Positions 1 to 10,249 of a DNA stretch of 64,000 nucleotides are shown one piece after another (the first letter of the stretch is position 1; each line of letters begins with the position of its first letter). The notes under the pieces were generated by a model. It was not told the DNA's origin. It saw only the letters and a list, made by a program, of their open reading frames with translations, and made no database searches. This DNA comes from Sva-07 sp963698565 (GTDB lineage Bacteria > Actinomycetota > Acidimicrobiia > Acidimicrobiales > Ilumatobacteraceae): positions 1 through 64,000 of the forward strand of contig CAVORH010000003.1 in the NCBI GenBank assembly GCA_963698565.1. The letters are read 5' to 3'. The translations under genes and the position numbers were made by a program.

Positions 1-2197
1 CGCCCGCGATGACCCGCGTCCGCGACATGGGCCTCGCCTACAACCGCTTCCATGTGACCGCGATCTGTTCGCCGACCTCGTGCGGCGCTGCTCACCGGGA
101 GAATCGAGCACGCGATCGGTTTCGGAAGCATCGCTGAGTACCCGGCCCGTTCCCGGCTACACCGCCGCCGTGCCCAAGACGTCCGCGCCAGTCGTCGCAC
201 CCTGCGCGACAACGGCTACGTGACCGTGGCTTCGGCAAGTGGCACCTCACCCCGACAACGTCCAGGGGGCCGCCGGGCCGTTCGACCGCTGGCCGAGCGG
301 CTGGGGCTTCGACCACTGGTGGGGCTTCTTGAGCGGTGCCGCCGGCCAGTACGACCCGATCATCACGCAGGACAACGGTGTGATGGGTGTCCCGAGGGCG
401 AGAACGGCGAGCAGTACTATTTCCCGACGACATCGCCGACAAGGCCGTCGAGTGGTTGCACGCCGTCCGCGCCCAGGAGGCCGAGAAGCCGTGGTTCTGT
501 ACTACTCGACCGGCTGTTCCGCACTCCGCACCACGTCGGCAAGGAGTGGGCCGACAGTACAAGGGCGTGTTCGACGACGGTTGGGACGCCTCCGCGAGCA
601 GGTGTTCGCGCGCCAGAAGGAACTCGGCATCGTTCCCGAGGATGCCGAGCTGACCGAACGGTCCGACCTGTTCCGGCCTGGGACTCGTTGAACGACGAGG
701 AGCAGCGGTCTACATCCGCCAGATGGAGGTCGTACGCCGGGCTTCTCCGCGAACGCCGACTGGAACGTCGGGCGAACTGCTCGACTCGATCGAGGAGATG
801 GGCGACCTCGAGAACACCCTGATCTTCTACATCTGGGGTGACAACGGCGCCAGCATGGAGGGCACGATCGACCGGGTCGTTCAACGAGATGACCTTCCTG
901 AACGGTGTCCCGCTCACCCCGAGCAACAGCTCGAGCTGATCGACCGCTACGGCGGTGTCGAGGCTCTCGGCGGGGCGGAGACGGCGCCGACTACTGCGTC
1001 GGCGTGGGCGTGGGCCGGCAACACGCCGTTCCATGGGGCAAGCAGACCGGCAGTCACTCGGCGGCACCGCGCGACCCGATGGTCGTCGCCTGGCCGGAAC
1101 GGATCGACCGCACGCAGCGAGATCCGCTCGCCAGTTCACTCACGCGATCGACATCGGCCCGACGATTCTCGAAGCGGTCGGCATCCCGGAGCCGACATCG
1201 GTCGAACGGCATCGAGCAGGAGCCGATGGACGGCACGAGCTTCCTCCACAGCCTTCGCGGACCCCGACGCCGAGGAACGCCACACGGTCGCAGTACTTCG
1301 AGTCGATCGGCAGCCGCGCCATCTACAAGGACGGCTGGTTGGCGTCGCGCTCGACTCGATCGCAGCCATGGGACTCTCGCCCGGAGACGATGCAGCACTT
1401 CGCGCCCGGCGTCTACGATCCCGACGACGACGTGTGGAGCTGCTACTACTTCCCCGAACGATTTCACGCAGGCCCACGACCTCGCCGCGGAGCAACCCGA
1501 CAAGCTGGCCGAGTTCCAGGAGCTGTTCTGGAGCGAGGCCGAACGCAACAGCGTGCTCCCGCTCCTCGGCGGATGTGCGTGTTCTTCGGGATCCTGCCGC
1601 CGCTGCCGACAGCGGGACGCAGGTTCACCTTCTACGGGGACGTCCAGAACGTCGCAGCGCGGCATGGTGCCGAGGACCGCGCCGCTCGTACTCGATCAGG
1701 CCGAGCTCGCGATCCCCGAGAGCGAGCCGAAGGTGTGATCGTGGCCAACGCCGACGAGATCGGCGGCTTCGCCCTCTGGGTCGATGCCGACGGCATCCTC
1801 CACCCAGCTATTCGTTCCTCGGCGTCGAGTCCTACTTCCAGGAGTCGACCGAGCCGCTGCCGACGGCGACATCACGGTGACCGATGCTCTTCGAGGCCGA
1901 CGAACCCAAGCCCGGACCGGCGGGAAGGTCACCCTGCTGGGCCGACGACCGCCAGATCGGCGAGGGCCGCCTCGATCGAGTCCGTGCCGGTTCGCGTTCA
2001 CCTCCTACGCTGGACATGGACGTCAGCTCGCGACAACGGCCTCGTCGTCGATCGCCGGTACGCCGCAGAAGCCGATCACGTTCACCGGCACCGTGAAGAA
2101 GGTCGTGTTCGACCTGAAGCCGGCGCACCACGAGGCGGAACAGGAACTGCACGAGCACGCCACGATGCAAGCGGTCGGCCAGGGCGCAGCCGGCTGA
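1..2197 (+). pseudogene. Arylsulfatase, 5'-truncated and frameshifted
   Basis: The three forward frames together give a nearly complete arylsulfatase (sulfate ester hydrolase): the C-S-P-T segment near base 65 that would hold the formylglycine cysteine, a GKWHLTP-like stretch near 235, a DNGASMEGT segment near 842, and a long C-terminal beta domain ending in HATMQAVGQGAAG before the TGA at 2195-2197. The amino end lies outside the window. Reading it needs more than a dozen one-base frame changes; the first falls right after C-S-P-T, where one extra T precedes the R-A-A-L-L-T-G frame. No internal stop appears in the stitched frame and every motif is kept, which points to sequencing or assembly indels rather than decay. 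Large actinobacterial arylsulfatases of about 780 residues are the likely family. As written, the gene encodes no full-length product. Confidence 0.8.
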
Positions 2198-2338
2198 CCG
2201 CGGTCTCCCGGCGTCGCGGTCGCCGACTCGGTGGACGACACGGGCAGGCGGGATCGACGCAGACTGGCTGTCGATGCCGCGCCCGCTCGTTCAGGGCGTG
2301 GCGATGCGCGGGTGATCACCGGGACAACGGACGGGTGG

Positions 2339-4333
2339 TCACGCCTGCGAGATCGTCAGGCGGTGCGGCCCGGCGACCACGGCGATGTTGGCGTCCTGCA
2401 GCTGGCGCACCAGTCGGCGCAGACGCCATGGCGGCATCTCGGAGACGAAGTGGGCGGGCACGATCACGATGTCGAGTGGGTCGGGCCCGACTGATCACCT
2501 CGTCCTGCGCCGCTTCGTCGGTGACCACGACCATGCCGTCGCGGTCGCCGTCGTGTTCGAGAAGTGTCGCGGTCGTGCCGTCCTCGCACAGCACGACGAC
2601 ATCGAGATCGCCTCCTGCCGGAGCCGTCGAGCGACCTCGGCTGTCAACTCCACGTCGTCTCGCTGCGACGCGGTCGTGCGGTTGCCGAGTTGCACGATGA
2701 TCCGTGTCCACGGACGGATCAGGTGCCGCGGCGATCGTCGGAACGTGGAATCCTGGCCGACCCCGTCGATGTCGTTGCCGAACATGTAGTCGGCGGCCCA
2801 CCTGGGCCCAGTCCCACGTGAGCAGCGCCATGGACGCGTCGAGTTCGGCGACGAGGTTGCCCGTCGCGCTCGTGAACGAATCGCCGACGCGCAACAGGCC
2901 GTCGCCGTCGAGCCCGCAGGCGGCCGCTTCGGCCGTCACGCGGTCGACTCCCGCTCGGACGTCGTCGTGCGAGACGTCGCCGATGACGCCGTACGGGACC
3001 ACCAGACCGCCGTCCGGTCGTGCGATGTCGCCGGCGAATTGCACGAGGCTGGAGATGTCCGAGGTGCTCGTTCGCGTGTCGAGGAGGATCTGCTGTCCGA
3101 TCGTGGGCGATCGACGGTGACGGGGGGCACCCGTGACGCGAAGAACCGCGCCGCGTACCGACGTGATGAACGCGGTGATCACGATCGCCAGCACGGCAGC
3201 GTTCACCACGTTCTGTTCGAACATGCCCAGCGACAGGCCGACCTGGCCGATCGCCAGCGTCGAGGCGGCCTGACCGAACGACAACGACGACATGAGCCCG
3301 ACCTCGTCGCGTGACAGACCGAAGATCCGGCCGGCGATGATGGCTGCCGATGTCTTGCCGACGAGCACGAACCCGGTGAAGAGCAGACCGAGTCCGATCG
3401 TCGGGGATCGATCAGCCGCAGGGTCGATGTTGAGCCGATCGAGATCAAGAACATCGGGATGAACAGCGAGGTTCCGACGAACTCGAGCCGGTCCATCAAC
3501 GGCCACGCGAGGGGATCATGGTTCAGCCCGAGCCCCACGAGGAAGGCACCGATCAGCCCCTCCATCCCGCCGAGCAGCGCGACGGTGGCGCCGCTGCCAT
3601 CAGCGCGAGGGTGAACACGAAGCGTTGGGGTCGGGTGCGTCCGACCTTCACGAAGAACCAGCCGGCAACTCGTGGCAGCACCCACAGGCACACGAAGACC
3701 AGGAGCGGGAGGCCGATCCACAGTGACAGCGTCGGGTCCGGCGTGGTGGGTTGAACGTCCTCGGGGGAGAGGTAGTCGGCGACGTCGGTGAGGATCCCCA
3801 GATCCGGCGGGTCGATCTCGATGACGGCCGTCGCCGTCGCGAACGCGAGGACCGTGAGCGACATCAGGTCGGCGACCACTCCGGCCGACACCGCTGCACC
3901 CACCGATCGGGTGCTCTGCAGACCGGCCGACTGGACCTCGGAGTAGGCGACCAGCGTGTTCGAGGCCCACATCGCCCCGATGAGGACGCGCGCCGAGTGT
4001 CTCGATGTCTTTCGACCGGTCGACGACGAGCACGCTAGGACGAACGGGATGAAGAACCCGAGGAGTCCGAACGTGATCGCCATCCGGCGGTTCTCCTTGA
4101 ACGCCTTGATGTCGAACGACAGCCCGGCCAGGAACATCAGGTAGATCCCGATCGCCCAGATCGTCGCCAGCCCGACCGGACTCGAACCAGCCGATCACGA
4201 ACGGCCCGAAGATCATCCCGCCGGCGATCAACCCGACGATGCCGGGGATCCGGAGACGTTCCGCCAGCGTCGGGCCGAGCACGACGATGACGAGCAGCAC
4301 GGCCATGGTCGCCTCAACGGTTCCGATCAGCAA
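2339..4333 (-). pseudogene. CPA2-type cation/proton antiporter, frameshifted
   Basis: Starting at ATG 4333 the protein opens with hydrophobic helices (TMAVLLVIVVLGPTLAERL, then IPGIVGLIAGGMIFGPFVIG), continues in other frames through typical Na+/H+ exchanger helices (FLAGLSFDIKAF; LIGAMWASNTLVAYSEV; LGGMEGLIGAFLVGLGLN; GLSRDEVGLMSSLSFGQAA), and ends in a soluble region of roughly 250 residues that looks like paired universal-stress-type domains, stopping at TGA 2341-2339. At least five one-base slips are needed, the first near 4178. The family exchanges K+ or Na+ for protons at the cytoplasmic membrane. Motif order and spacing are intact, so the breaks are probably sequence errors shared with its neighbours. 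The 141 bases between this gene and the sulfatase hold nothing I recognise. Confidence 0.75.
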
Positions 4334-4697
4334 CGTGCACCCCCGACGATCATGAGCTCCGCGACTTTATCCAGGTCTCGACATCGGAGTGTGCCCGGCG
4401 CGTCGCTTCGCCGAGCCACCCGTGCCCTCGTACACGTTCTCCGTACCGAGTTCCTCGACCGGGCCGGATGCAGACAGCTGATGGTGGACCCGGTCATTGT
4501 TCGCGACGATCACGAACTTCGAGCCGACGGCCCACAGCGAGCGTGTGCATCGGCGCATCACCTCGATTGGCGTGACGCCGAGTTTGTCGGTCCCCGGAGC
4601 GTTCATGTCGGGGTGGCAGCGTGCGCCCCTGACATTCGGCCCTAGCCCAACGAGTTCGGTCACGGGACCATGGTCCGGGAGCGAACGGAGGTGTCAG
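4334..4697. other. Stretch without a supportable gene
   Basis: These 364 bases separate the antiporter start from the lipoprotein start. Short open frames exist on both strands (for example 4367-4663 on the minus strand, 98 codons), but none shows a recognisable domain, and the surrounding sequence is rich in indels so frame continuity means little here. A good ribosome binding site (GGAGG, 4687-4691) closes the stretch in front of the next gene. Confidence 0.5.
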
Positions 4698-5542
4698 ATG
4701 CAGTTGAGACGCTTGGTCACCAGCGGTGCCCTTGCGGTCGGTTTGGTGGTGCCGGTCGCATGCGGTTCTGAGGGGAACGGAGGCGTGAGCCCGGCCGAGA
4801 GCTCCTTGGACCCGGACCCAACGGTCCATGACACGCAGGTCGAGCCGGTCGCGACGGTCGCCGAGCGGATCGCGCTCGATCTGGTCGAGTGCGAACAGTT
4901 CGCACTCATCGCGACGGTGGACAGGGCCGCGGCACGAGCGGTCGTGCCCGACGAGTTCACGAGCGGCACCAGCCTTGTTCACGTCGCCAAGCAGTGTGAG
5001 GATCTCCGCGTCGACGGCATCTCGTTCGGTGCCGGGCATTTCGACGCCCAGTGGATCAGCGTGAGTCGACCGGAAGACATCGATCTCTCGGAGACGAGCT
5101 CTGGCGCCGACGTCAACTACCCGGTGCTGTTCCAGACCGACAACATGGCCTGGCAGGAGGCTGTCGCGTCGTTCCGGTGTTCCCATGGAGTACGCCGAAA
5201 CGATGACCTTCGAGACGACCGATGACTCGATGGAGGGCGGCGCGAACGGCAGCACCGCCGTGCCGCCCGCAAACTACCAGTGGAGTGCAACCGGCGCATT
5301 GAGCGACACGGAGCCGACGGGCACGATCGCCCATCTCCTGCTCCGACGCGACGACGACGCGCTCTACGTCTACGACATCTCCTGCCCGTCGTTCTCGATC
5401 GTCGGGTCGGGGCAAGCGAAGCTCGAGCCGGAGCCCGGCTCGTTCGCCTACGACGCGTTCGGCCCCGAAGTCTCCGGACAGAACTTCCCAGCGAGGTTGA
5501 CCTGCAAGGTCACGATCGAAGCGTCGCGTCGACGGCCCGTGA
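4698..5542 (+). pseudogene. Secreted lipoprotein of unknown function, frameshifted
   Basis: ATG 4698 follows GGAGG by six bases. The protein begins MQLRRLVTSGALAVGLVVPV and then A-C-G, a signal peptide with a lipobox cysteine at about residue 22, so it should be exported and lipid-anchored. The frame runs cleanly to about 5180 (VASFR) and resumes one base out as MEYAETMTFETTDDS, continuing to about 5520. A second slip near 5520 would bring in a TGA at 5540-5542, just before the convergent carotenoid oxygenase ends at 5564. I recognise no domain. The break lies in the same indel-rich end of the window as the sulfatase and antiporter and is probably an error. The end coordinate is inferred. Confidence 0.6.
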
Positions 5543-5563
5543 CCGTGGCGGTGGGGTCGGTCG

Positions 5564-6925
5564 TCACTCGGGGAGGACCGAGTCGTCGACCCAGCTGCCG
5601 TGGAAACCGAAGGGCACTCGTTGTGGGAGGTGGATCCGAGCGACCGGATCGCTGCCGGGCGCCGATGCATCGAGGATGACGAGGTCGGAGGAGTCCGCTG
5701 ACGCGTTGTACACGAAGCCGATCGCCCAGCCCTCGTCTTCGCCGGCAGCATCATCGTCTTGCACGAAGACGAACTCACTCGGGAATGCGTCAGGCCCGAG
5801 GTCGTAGGTCGCCTGCGTGCCGGTGACCACGTCCCACTTCACGACGACTCCGGGTTCACGAAGGGTGGTCTCGCTGCCGTCGCGGTGGGTCACTCCCCAG
5901 CCGTACCGGTGCGGAAGGCCGACGACCCGGTCATCGACGCGCGAGAAGGCGTGCGTCCGCTCGTCGATCCGCTCTTCGCTCACGGCACCCGATGCCAAGT
6001 CGAACGTCCACCGGTGCAGAAATGCCGGCGGGGTGTAGACCTCGGGTTCCATCGACATCGAAGCGTGACGACCGACATCGCAGACCACCACGTTGTCCTC
6101 CACGTACGCGTTGAGGGGGTGGAACACGTAGCACGGGTCGATCTCGAACCAGCGGATGTCCTCGTTCGTGCCCATGCGAGGCATGATGCCGATGCGGGCG
6201 CCGTAGTTGTCGTCCCACCCGATCGGCGACTCCAGGTTCGACAGATCGAACACGATCGGGAGGTCCATGAAGATGGCGTGGTCGCGGGTGATCATGAAGT
6301 CGTGCATCATCGTGCCCTTCGGCACGGCGATCTCGGCGGAATGCACGAGGGCCCCGTCGGCGTCGAGCACGTGGTAGGTCAGGAACGGCGGGAGCGGGGA
6401 GTAGCCGAAGAAGTGCAGCTCTCCGGTTTCGGGGCACAACTTCGGGTGTGCGGTGAACGGCGTCGTCAGCTTGCCACCGAAGTCGTCACAGCCGATCGTG
6501 TCGAGTTCGGGGCTCAGCTCGTACGGAAGATGGAGTTCCTCCAGCGCCCAGATCCGTCCGGCGTGGGCCAGCACACTCGTGTTCCCCGAGCCGGCCGTCG
6601 GGTCGGCGAACACGTCCGGGTCGGTTGCATCCAATCCCTTCACGAACTTGGTGGTCTGGACGTACCGGTTGCGATACCAGGCCGCGTTGCCGGCGTCGAG
6701 ACGGACGCCGTGCACCATCCCGTCACCGGCGAACCAGTGGCTCGACATCCCGGTGGGCGGATTGGATCCCGTGCGCAGGTAGCGGCCCGACAGCGACGGC
6801 GGGATGGAACCCGTGACTCGCAGGTTGACGTCGGTGACCTCGTCGAAAACGGGCCCGAAGTTCCCTTCGAGGTACCAGGGAACATGACCTGGGTCCGTAC
6901 GGGGGTCGATGTCGAGATCTGCCAT
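5564..6925 (-). CDS. Carotenoid oxygenase family protein
   Basis: About 453 residues from ATG 6925 (MADLDIDPRTDPGH), preceded by AGGATGGTGGT. An in-frame ATG further upstream (7006) adds 27 residues that do not look like family sequence. The four histidines that bind the non-haem iron in carotenoid cleavage dioxygenases are visible in their usual settings: FTAHPKLCP (~160), MMHDFMITRDH (~210), YVFHPLNAY (~280) and GFHGSWV near the C-terminus. Family members cleave double bases of carotenoids, apocarotenoids or stilbene-like compounds with O2, giving aldehydes or ketones. The substrate cannot be told from sequence. It stands alone on the minus strand, converging on the lipoprotein. This is the first gene from the left edge without frame damage. 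Confidence 0.9.
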   Translation of the reverse strand: MADLDIDPRTDPGHVPWYLEGNFGPVFDEVTDVNLRVTGSIPPSLSGRYLRTGSNPPTGMSSHWFAGDGMVHGVRLDAGNAAWYRNRYVQTTKFVKGLDATDPDVFADPTAGSGNTSVLAHAGRIWALEELHLPYELSPELDTIGCDDFGGKLTTPFTAHPKLCPETGELHFFGYSPLPPFLTYHVLDADGALVHSAEIAVPKGTMMHDFMITRDHAIFMDLPIVFDLSNLESPIGWDDNYGARIGIMPRMGTNEDIRWFEIDPCYVFHPLNAYVEDNVVVCDVGRHASMSMEPEVYTPPAFLHRWTFDLASGAVSEERIDERTHAFSRVDDRVVGLPHRYGWGVTHRDGSETTLREPGVVVKWDVVTGTQATYDLGPDAFPSEFVFVQDDDAAGEDEGWAIGFVYNASADSSDLVILDASAPGSDPVARIHLPQRVPFGFHGSWVDDSVLPE

Positions 6926-7297
6926 ACCACCATCCTGACAGAAGACATCCAGAGCGAGCTGCTCGGAACGATCAGGGCGGTCACACGGGTGCGACGCAAC
7001 GTCCACCGCCTACCCGGCGACACACGAGTTCGGAGTTCGTCGTGTTGTCCGGTGGTTCAGCCGGGTGCAGCGCCGTGCGATGTGTTGCGCGGAGATCTTC
7101 CACGTCCAATGGCATGCACGCTCCACCCGAGGACGGGCGACCGAGACATCGCCGGCTTCGTCATGGGGCCACGTCGGGCTGCTTCGACCGCCGTCGCCCG
7201 CATCTCGCGGAGGAGCTGGGTCGAAGGGGACCAGTTGACGCCAGTGGTGTCTACGCTGGCGACTGCCCGTCCAGGACAGCGCACTTCGAGGATGGCC

Positions 7298-8305
7298 ATG
7301 CGCCGAAGTCACGACAAGCCGGTGTACGTGGGCCAGCCGTGGCGTGTCGTGCTGCGCGATGTGGGGTTGGATGCCGAAGCGGTGCTCAGGCGGGCGGGGC
7401 AGCCGAACGACCTGTTCGACGGCGACGGATCGTGGATCTCCGTCGACGACTTCTACGACCTGTTCGACGCCACCGAAGCCGAAGCAGGAGGCCCCGACGT
7501 GGCCATTCGTGCCGGCGCCGTGGTGTCGGCCGAGTTGTTCGACCCGGCGTACTTCGCCGCGATCTGCTCACCCGATCTCACCACTGCCCTGACCCGGCTG
7601 GGCGAACACATGCAGCTGGTCGGTCCGTTCCTGCTGGATGTCGAGGCCGACACTGCCCAGACGACTGCTCGCTACCGATGCAAGCACCGCCCCGACGTGG
7701 CGAGGGTGCTCGGCCTGTCACAGCTGGCCTTCATCGTGGCGCTGGCGCGCCACGCGACGCGGCACGAGATCGTGCCGAGACGCGTCACCGTCATCGGCGA
7801 CGCCGACGATCTCGGCGCGTCCTCCGAGTTCTTCGGAAGCGACGTGGTCGCCGGCGACGACTTCGAGGTGGTGTTCGGCGCGTTCGACGCCCGCCGCCCG
7901 TTCCTCACGCGCAACGACGAGATGTGGGAGACCTTTCAGCCAGGTCTTCGGCGTCGGGCTGCGGAGGCCGGTGCCTACCGGTCGGTCCGTGAGGAGGTGG
8001 AGGAAGCGCTGTTCGTGCTGCTGCCGAGCGGCCGTGCCGGGATGGGCGACGTGGCGAGTGAGCTCGGTATCGGCAGCCGGACGCTGCAGCGGCGTCTGGC
8101 GGCCGAGGGCACGAGTTGGCTCGACGTGCTCAACGAGGCGCGGGAACGGCTCGCCCGGCACTACCTCGAGTCGACGGATCTCAACGCCACCGAGATCAGT
8201 TTCCTGCTCGGGTTCGCGGATCCGAACTCGCTGTTCCGTGCGTTTCACCGCTGGACCGGAACGACCCCCGAGGCGTGGCGGGCCAACGTGCGATCGGCCG
8301 ACTGA
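7298..8305 (+). CDS. AraC-family regulator with arabinose-binding-like N-terminus
   Basis: About 335 residues. The start at ATG 7298 has GAGGA five bases upstream; ATG 7292 two codons earlier is possible. The first ~190 residues match the variable N-terminal domain of the OruR/ArgR-like AraC group (VGQPWRVVLRDVGLDAEAVLRRAG). The last ~100 residues form two helix-turn-helix units: MGDVASELGIGSRTLQRRLAAEG, then the conserved second unit TEISFLLGFADPNSLFRAFHRWTGTTPEAWR. Such proteins usually activate a neighbouring operon in response to a small molecule. The next genes on the same strand, 172 bases away, are an Hsp31-like protein and a short-chain dehydrogenase, the likely targets. The ligand is unknown. 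Confidence 0.88.
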   Translation: MRRSHDKPVYVGQPWRVVLRDVGLDAEAVLRRAGQPNDLFDGDGSWISVDDFYDLFDATEAEAGGPDVAIRAGAVVSAELFDPAYFAAICSPDLTTALTRLGEHMQLVGPFLLDVEADTAQTTARYRCKHRPDVARVLGLSQLAFIVALARHATRHEIVPRRVTVIGDADDLGASSEFFGSDVVAGDDFEVVFGAFDARRPFLTRNDEMWETFQPGLRRRAAEAGAYRSVREEVEEALFVLLPSGRAGMGDVASELGIGSRTLQRRLAAEGTSWLDVLNEARERLARHYLESTDLNATEISFLLGFADPNSLFRAFHRWTGTTPEAWRANVRSAD

Positions 8306-8477
8306 CACGCTCGACGCGGGGTGGGCGATGGTGCCCGGCCGTGCTCCACCGATGTTGACGTGTCGGGCAAGCGAGTTGGCAGGTTCGGCGAGTCGCGGCA
8401 CGAGGTGTGTGGCTCATACTCGATCGGAGACGGATCGGCTCACCGCCGATCACCCCACGAGTGAGGAGTACCTCCAC

Positions 8478-9404
8478 ATGAATCCGATCAAGCGACTACT
8501 GGGCATGGCGCCCACCCCGGACGAGACCGGTCGTGGCTACATCCCGTCCCCACTCGGCCGTTTGCTCGGCGTGGCGAAGAAGACCGACTACGAGTCGGTC
8601 GACTTCGGCGACCGGGCGTACGACGGTGACAAGAAGATCCTCGTGTTGTGCACCGAGGAGCGCTACTTCGAGATGGCCAACGGCGCGTGGTTCTCGACCG
8701 GGCAGAACGCCCAGGAGACCGCCGTCCCGCTGATGCACCTCGTTGCGGCTGGTTTCCACTTCGACGTCGTGACGCCGACGGGCGCCCCGGCGGTCATCGA
8801 GGAGTGGTCGGCGCCCAGCAAGGACGAGGCGGTGCTCGGATTCCTCGCGGACCACCGAGCTGCGTTCGACCGGCCCCTGTCGTTGCGGGAGCTGGTCGCC
8901 CAGGGGGCACTCGACGACGATTCGCCGTACATCGCGCTGTTCCTCCCCGGGGGTCACGGAGCGATGGTCGGCCTGCCCGACGACCGCAATGTCGGTGCGC
9001 TGATCCGATGGGTCGAGGCGTCGGACCGCTACCTCGTCGCCGTCTGCCACGGCCCGGCAGCGATGCTGGCCGCCACGATCGACCACCCGGGTCCGCACCC
9101 GTATGCGGGTTACGAGATGGCTGCGTTCCCCGACAGCCTCGACCAGCGATCGCCGTCGCTCGGCTACCTGCCCGGTGACCTGCCGTGGCTCCAGTGCGAG
9201 CGACTCGAAGCGCAGGGCATCCGGATCATCAACGACAAGGTGGACGGCACGACGCACGTCGACCGCAAGCTGTACTCCGGCGACAGCCCGAAGGCCTGTG
9301 ACGAACTCGGCAAGAACGTGGCCGAAGCACTCCTCGCCCACGTCGCCACCACAACGCAGCACACGGCCGTCACCGATGACAACGCCCGTGGGGGTGCCCG
9401 ATGA
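8478..9404 (+). CDS. hchA: Hsp31/HchA-like glyoxalase III-type DJ-1/PfpI protein
   Basis: 308 residues from ATG 8478, with GAGGAG nine bases upstream. The DJ-1/PfpI nucleophile elbow is clear: VAVCHGPAAM around residue 193, giving the catalytic Cys-His pair, with an oxyanion-type LPGGHGAM segment before it. The length, the N-terminal extension (GRGYIPSPLGRLLG) and the YSGDSPKACDELGKNVAEALL C-terminus fit the Hsp31 subgroup rather than short DJ-1. Hsp31 proteins act as holding chaperones and convert methylglyoxal to lactate without glutathione. The stop overlaps the start of the next gene (ATGA, 9401-9404), so the pair is translationally coupled. Regulation by the upstream AraC protein is inferred from position. 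Confidence 0.85.
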   Translation: MNPIKRLLGMAPTPDETGRGYIPSPLGRLLGVAKKTDYESVDFGDRAYDGDKKILVLCTEERYFEMANGAWFSTGQNAQETAVPLMHLVAAGFHFDVVTPTGAPAVIEEWSAPSKDEAVLGFLADHRAAFDRPLSLRELVAQGALDDDSPYIALFLPGGHGAMVGLPDDRNVGALIRWVEASDRYLVAVCHGPAAMLAATIDHPGPHPYAGYEMAAFPDSLDQRSPSLGYLPGDLPWLQCERLEAQGIRIINDKVDGTTHVDRKLYSGDSPKACDELGKNVAEALLAHVATTTQHTAVTDDNARGGAR

Positions 9405-10222
9405 GCCAGACCATTCTCGTCACGGGTGCCAGCTCGGGCATCGGCAAGGCGGCGGCCACGCTCTTCGCCGATCGCGGCTGGAACGTCGTGGCGACCATGC
9501 GCAACACCGCCGACGGCGCCACCCTGGCCGAACGGGACAACGTTCTCGTCACGACGCTCGACCTGCTCGACAGCGAGTCGATCACCGCAGCGGTCGCCGA
9601 GGGCGTCGACCGCTTCGGCGCCATCGACGTGCTGCTGAACAACGCCGGCTACGGCGCGTACGGCCCCCTGGAGGCCACGCCGATGTCGGTACTGCGCCGC
9701 CAGTTCGACGTGAACGTGTTCGGCCTCGTCGAGACCATCCAGGCGGTACTGCCGTCGATGCGGGCACAGCGCAGCGGCGTCATCATCAACATCTCGTCGG
9801 TCGGCGGGCGCATGACCTTCCCGCTCGGCAGCCTGTACCACGGCTCGAAGTGGGCCGTCGAAGGGCTGTCGGAAGCGCTCCACTTCGAACTCGCCATGCT
9901 CGGCATCCGCGTGAAGCTGGTCGAACCCGGTGGCGTCAACACCGACTTCGGAGGACGATCGTTCGTGTTCACCCACGACCCCGAGTTCCCCGACTACCAG
10001 CCCCTCGTGGACATGGCGGCCGCCGCGCTGCAGCAGGAGGCATCCGACGACAACCAGGAACCGCACGAGGTCGCCGAGGTCATCTTCACCGCGGCGACCG
10101 ACGGCACCGACCAGATCCGCTACATCTCCGGCGACGGAGCAGCCCAGCTCCTTGCGAACCGCTACTCGGCCGAACAAGACGAGCAGTTCGTCGCCGGGAT
10201 GCGCGCCCAGTTCGGACTCTGA
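9401..10222 (+). CDS. Short-chain dehydrogenase/reductase
   Basis: 273 residues, classical SDR layout: cofactor-binding TGASSGIG (residues 8-15), the NNAG motif (~85), and an active site with Ser in NISSVGG (~133) and YHGSK (~148). The C-terminal substrate region reads VEPGGVNTDFGGRSF. SDRs use NAD(P)H to reduce or oxidise carbonyl and alcohol groups; the substrate is not evident. The start overlaps the hchA-like stop by four bases and a GGGGTG ribosome binding site sits inside that gene. Pairing with a glyoxalase-type protein suggests a role in handling reactive aldehydes; that is inference. It converges on the ABC permease gene 27 bases downstream. Confidence 0.88.
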   Translation: MSQTILVTGASSGIGKAAATLFADRGWNVVATMRNTADGATLAERDNVLVTTLDLLDSESITAAVAEGVDRFGAIDVLLNNAGYGAYGPLEATPMSVLRRQFDVNVFGLVETIQAVLPSMRAQRSGVIINISSVGGRMTFPLGSLYHGSKWAVEGLSEALHFELAMLGIRVKLVEPGGVNTDFGGRSFVFTHDPEFPDYQPLVDMAAAALQQEASDDNQEPHEVAEVIFTAATDGTDQIRYISGDGAAQLLANRYSAEQDEQFVAGMRAQFGL

Positions 10223-10249
10223 CCGGAGCCCTTCCCGGCCGGTCGGAGG

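Noticed and set aside
5759..7291. Long N-terminal extension of the AraC regulator at 7298
   Set aside because: The open frame continues upstream but runs antisense through the carotenoid oxygenase, lacks domain similarity, and a good start with ribosome binding site exists at 7298.
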